The notes below the pieces were generated by a model, which saw only the letters and a program-made list of their open reading frames with translations, had not been told where the DNA came from and searched no databases. From the NCBI GenBank assembly GCA_947034885.2, contig OX344755.2, positions 11,472,501 through 11,536,500 of the forward strand: a DNA stretch of 64,000 bases, written 5' to 3'. How positions within the stretch are numbered: the first letter of the stretch is position 1; every line of letters begins with the position of its first letter. Of the stretch, positions 60,279 through 64,000 are shown piece after piece. Source of the stretch: Thuidium tamariscinum (taxonomy: Eukaryota; Streptophyta; Bryopsida; Hypnales; Thuidiaceae). The position numbers and the translations under genes are program-made.

Positions 60279-62260
60279 AAAAATGATTTGAATAAATAAA
60301 AATTTCCTTATAAAATCTTCAAAATTGCTCAAAACACACAAGGCCCAATGTGGACCTCCAATACTTAAAGGTTTAAACTACTAATTAGAAATCATAACCA
60401 TCCTTCAACTTCAAGCCATTGGTCAAACCTAGTTACATAATCCAATTTACCAACATTTACTTCCCAGCTAAATACCTTTCATCTTTGTAGAATACTATAA
60501 TCTTTTAACCATATCATGTATACAATATACTACCAAGATATGGACAAAAATTTAATAAACCTCTTAAGTCAAGAGAAAAAAAAAGAGGATCTTTTCATAT
60601 TCTGAAATACAAGACTAATAATGGACTTCCATGCACACAAAATCAACCATTACAAATAGGAAATATAAAACAAATTATGGACTTTTGCATCAGTTTATAT
60701 AATAGTTAAAAGAAGATAATTGGATTTTTTTGTATTGGCCAAAAGTTTAAGAAAGGCTCTTAAAAAACGAGGGAGGCTTTTGACAATTGGACTTGAATTT
60801 TTTCGACAAAAATTATTTAGCTTACTATTTGATTTATTTAACCCTTAGTGAATTGAGTTATATTGAAGCAACAACCAAACATTAAAATATGAAAATCTTC
60901 TAGGCCATAATTTTAGTGTTTAGAAAGTGCGCCAAAGAAATGAACTGCAAGATCTTAATTATTCCCAAGACCTAGGCTTGGAGGGGGTGATGACAATTGA
61001 TTCTTGCAAAAGTAGCATGGATGCTTAGATTATGAACTTTGACTAGTAAGAAAACAACATTGACCATGGTGAGCATGGTGCATCATGTTCATATGACTTG
61101 AGATTCAGGGAACAACAACACTCATCAAAATTTTGAAAAAATACTTGAACAAGAGAATTATTTGTGTACAATACAAATGTGGTCAATAGAAAAGAAAGTC
61201 ATGATTCCACAACAATTAGGATGGTTTGCAATGCAAGGCAATGAGAGAGAAATGAGACAAAGATTGATTCAAGCAACTTTACACTTGAGAGAAAATAGAT
61301 TGTTGATGAAAAAAACTTGTAGCCTAAAACTACCCTTTAGACTAGCAACCAATTTATCCTTGAATATCCTTGAATATCCTCAAATGAAACAAAGACTATG
61401 ATGTCAAATGAGTGTAGAATATTGTCATCATCATACATTTCAAAATATTTTTGGAGAATTCTACTATAGAAATGTAGCTACTATCTAGAAAGACTACCTA
61501 TGTTCTAGCACAATTCTATTTCTCTTTCACTTTCTTCCCCGTACTCGACATATATTAAGATGGCACTCACATGTTATACAATTACCAAAGATGATTCACA
61601 CAACAAAATGGAGTAATGCACTCCCCAACTTTTGTACAAGATCAAGGTAAGACAAGAGGTCTCCTATAACTATAGCCATGATTCAATATATGCAATCCAT
61701 ACAAGATTTTATATCTTCTTTGTCACAAAGTGAGGAAAAACGGGCATGATAGGCTACCATTTAGCTAATTCATTTGTACAAAATGACAACATCTAAAAAA
61801 GAATAGTCTCGACACAATAAACCACTGAAAATTCTCTACGTGTAGCAAAGCCCCTATACACATATATTTGTTGTGAGCGTAAAACTTTATAACATCATAC
61901 TAGAAGAAACAATTCTAAAAAGAATTCAACCCTATCTATACCTATAAGCTTTTATCCTAAAACCTATATATTTACTAAACATACACAACATCTTCATAGC
62001 AGCACTCAACTTCAAACTTCTTCCACACAAACGCCCACTTTGTCAAGTCACCTTCTCAATTCAAAGTGACTCTTTTAGAAGCATTTGCCAAAATACAAAT
62101 AGACTCCTCCATACTATGGACAAAGAAAAGTTGTCCTGATAGGCTCTATGCAGTAATAACATTTTCAATGTTTAGCTGTCTGGACAAGGCTATGCACATC
62201 TGGCATCAAAAGTTGGAGCTTTGAAACTGCTCTCCATTAAATTGACCGTAGGTCCATAGA
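60279..62260. other. AT-rich gene-free region
   Basis: Short ORFs (for example plus-strand 61162-61401) match nothing I know. The right part may be the C-terminal or flanking side of the adjacent piggyBac remnant. Confidence 0.45.
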
Positions 62261-62269
62261 CGACTCCAC

Positions 62270-63230
62270 TCATTAGCTAGCTGCAATTAAAAATAAAGAT
62301 GCCACTACAATCCTTTACCCAATTGCTTTGTGGCCATGTTATTTAAGATGTAGGCATTGACCATTAATGTGTCAATGAAGTATAAGAATATCTTGTGCCA
62401 CCACTTGTAGGTGTAAGATTGGTATGAGTATAATCCTCATAGTTGATTAGCAATGTTGACCCCTCACATGAAGTTTGAATAAGCTTTGTGCACTAGGGAG
62501 GTATCTAAGAGAATTAATTTGTTGTCTACCATTAGGTTACCATTGGTCAAGCTCAAGGTCAAGCTTCATGATTTGTTGGAATCCTATAGTATGTCAAAAG
62601 GAGTAGCATTGACTTCTAGTCCACAAAAGCTACACACAAAATGTCCCGACTGTTGTACATCCTTGAATATATTGTCTCTTAGGGTGTTTTGGAGATATTC
62701 TTAGTATTGGCCAATAACTTGGGTAAGCCAAGGTGGTTGCTATAGACCATTCCTACAACCAAAGTGTTAAGTGTCCAAAGCTCATCTAATAACTTCATTG
62801 ATGTGAAGTAATTATTTGTATACTTAGTATGAAAATGCCCATAGAATTCCTGCATCAAGTACAAGACCATGTCATGAGGAGACTTTCATTCAATATTAGT
62901 AACAACTGTAATTGATTGCCAATCCAAAGATCAAGTATAAATTTCAAAGTTGTAAATGTACTTGTGAACTACATCACCTAGACACAAAACTTTTATACTC
63001 CAACTCGTTGAGTTTTGTAGCATGTATTGACAAATAGGACAATGCTTCCCTTTGTTTATATGAAACCATGGTCTTGTCCATTATCACCTCCTTAGACAAA
63101 TTCCGGGACAAATACCAATTTCCTTTGAAGTGAATTCTCATTATGAGAAAAAATGTGAGGCCTTTGGAAGGCCGCTCTACAGTCCTTAAAAGACCCCAGA
63201 CTTGAATTTTTTTTTGGCTTAACAAATTCT
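62270..63230 (-). pseudogene. piggyBac-type transposase remnant
   Basis: Three blocks on the minus strand follow the order of a DDE_Tnp_1_7 (piggyBac) transposase. The block near 63050-63110 contains LSKEVIMDKTMVSYKQREAL, holding the first catalytic Asp. The block at 62750-62870 reads FHTKYTNNYFTSMKLLDELW and VGMVYSNHLGLPKLL. The block at 62310-62480 contains GVNIANQL and YKWWHKIFLYFIDTLMVNAY. Frames change between blocks and stops interrupt them. Catalytic positions normally Asp in the DNYFTS and GVDxxDQ motifs are Asn here, as G-to-A decay would give. A dead DNA transposon; terminal TTAA sites not located. Confidence 0.8.
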
Positions 63231-63408
63231 TTTTCCCCTATTTTCGCTCACCTTCCGTCAAGTTGTCAGATGACTATCAAGGGCTCCAAATCCGAGTTTA
63301 AGTGTTCAATAATCAAAATTATAGTACTTTGATGCAATTTTTTAGGCTCTTAGAAACTTTGAACTTGGATGCTATTTAAGGTCCATCCAAATTGTGGAAT
63401 ATGAAGCA

Positions 63409-63538
63409 GATGTCAATGAAGTATGTTCCCCATATTGCCATCAAGAGTTGTTGATGAGAATGTAGAAGACTTTGATGTCAATGAAGTATGTTTTCCATAT
63501 TGCCATCAAGAGTTGTTGATGAGAATATATGTGGAAGA
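63409..63538. repeat. 65-bp direct tandem duplication
   Basis: Two copies of a unit beginning GATGTCAATGAAGTATGTT and containing CATCAAGAGTTGTTGATGAG. They start at 63409 and 63474 and are nearly identical. Lies on the 5' side of the piggyBac remnant. Confidence 0.85.
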
Positions 63539-64000
63539 CTTTCTTCATGAATAATTGGTGAAGAAGAAAGGTGAAGAGGCTATTTTTATAGAGAAAGCCA
63601 TTGTTCATCATGAATCTCAAAGAATAAGGAATATTTTCAAGTTGAAACTTTGGCCGCTCATTGTTATGTGAAAATGCAGAAAATGTCCAAAAAAACAAAT
63701 TTTAGACCTCATTTAGGCATTGTAGATCAACTTTTTTGGAAAAACTTAAAACTACAAAAAGTTGGGAAAACAAACTAACTTTTATCTTCAAAAATTGGTA
63801 TGAGGTTTCTATGCTATACACAAAAGTTATATTGATTTTGTCTATTTTGTGTTCAACCTAATTGTGTTAGAAAATGCTACCACCTTCTCTTTCATATAGA
63901 ACTTTGACAATTGTTTTTTATCAATATAAGTTAGCCCTTGTTTGCTTTGTGCTTTTCATTGCAATCTTAACTATCTATCATTTATAAAATTCATGTCTTC
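63539..64000. other. AT-rich end of window
   Basis: No gene or clear element recognised. Confidence 0.5.

Overview
This window looks like nuclear DNA of a land plant, probably a non-flowering lineage such as a bryophyte. The lineage is inference. It rests on a plant AMT2/MEP-type ammonium transporter without introns, a plant F-box/Sel1 protein, a plant CBSX3-type CBS pair protein and a plant EMF2/VRN2-type Polycomb protein. These sit as islands in very AT-rich DNA full of short inverted-repeat transposons. There are no operons, tRNA or rRNA genes, CRISPR arrays or complete LTR elements.

Layout. 1-8.16 kb: AT-rich, gene-free, with terminal-inverted-repeat (TIR) element families A and B, one nested in the other. 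8.16-12.9 kb: GC-normal island with the ammonium transporter (minus strand) and a degenerate tandem-repeat leader. 13-29.9 kb: AT-rich DNA with many MITEs (families A, B, C, D, E, H, L, M and a hairpin element) and an unexplained GC-richer block at 18.6-19.4 kb. 29.9-39.5 kb: a minus-strand EMF2/VRN2/Su(z)12-like gene in many small exons. I reconstructed it exon by exon; at least seven inverted-repeat elements lie in its introns, and its C-terminal VEFS part was not found. 41.5-45.4 kb: MITEs and a palindrome of about 3.15 kb. Its arms are about 990 bp each, a gag-like retroelement fossil fills the spacer, and each arm was later hit by a different MITE. 46.2-51.4 kb: F-box/Sel1 gene (plus strand, five coding exons). 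52.4-55.9 kb: CBSX3-like gene (plus strand, five coding exons), again preceded by a degenerate tandem repeat. 56-64 kb: AT-rich DNA with a B element, an unrecognised 98-residue ORF that has a diverged copy at 35.6 kb, and a decayed piggyBac transposase.

The genes are independent housekeeping, signalling or chromatin genes with no evident shared pathway. Most of the remaining structure is mobile-element biology. Several families can be defined from this window alone because terminal repeats, target-site duplications and unoccupied copies of the target can be read directly. Family letters (A-M) are local labels, not database names. All identities and alignments were judged by eye.
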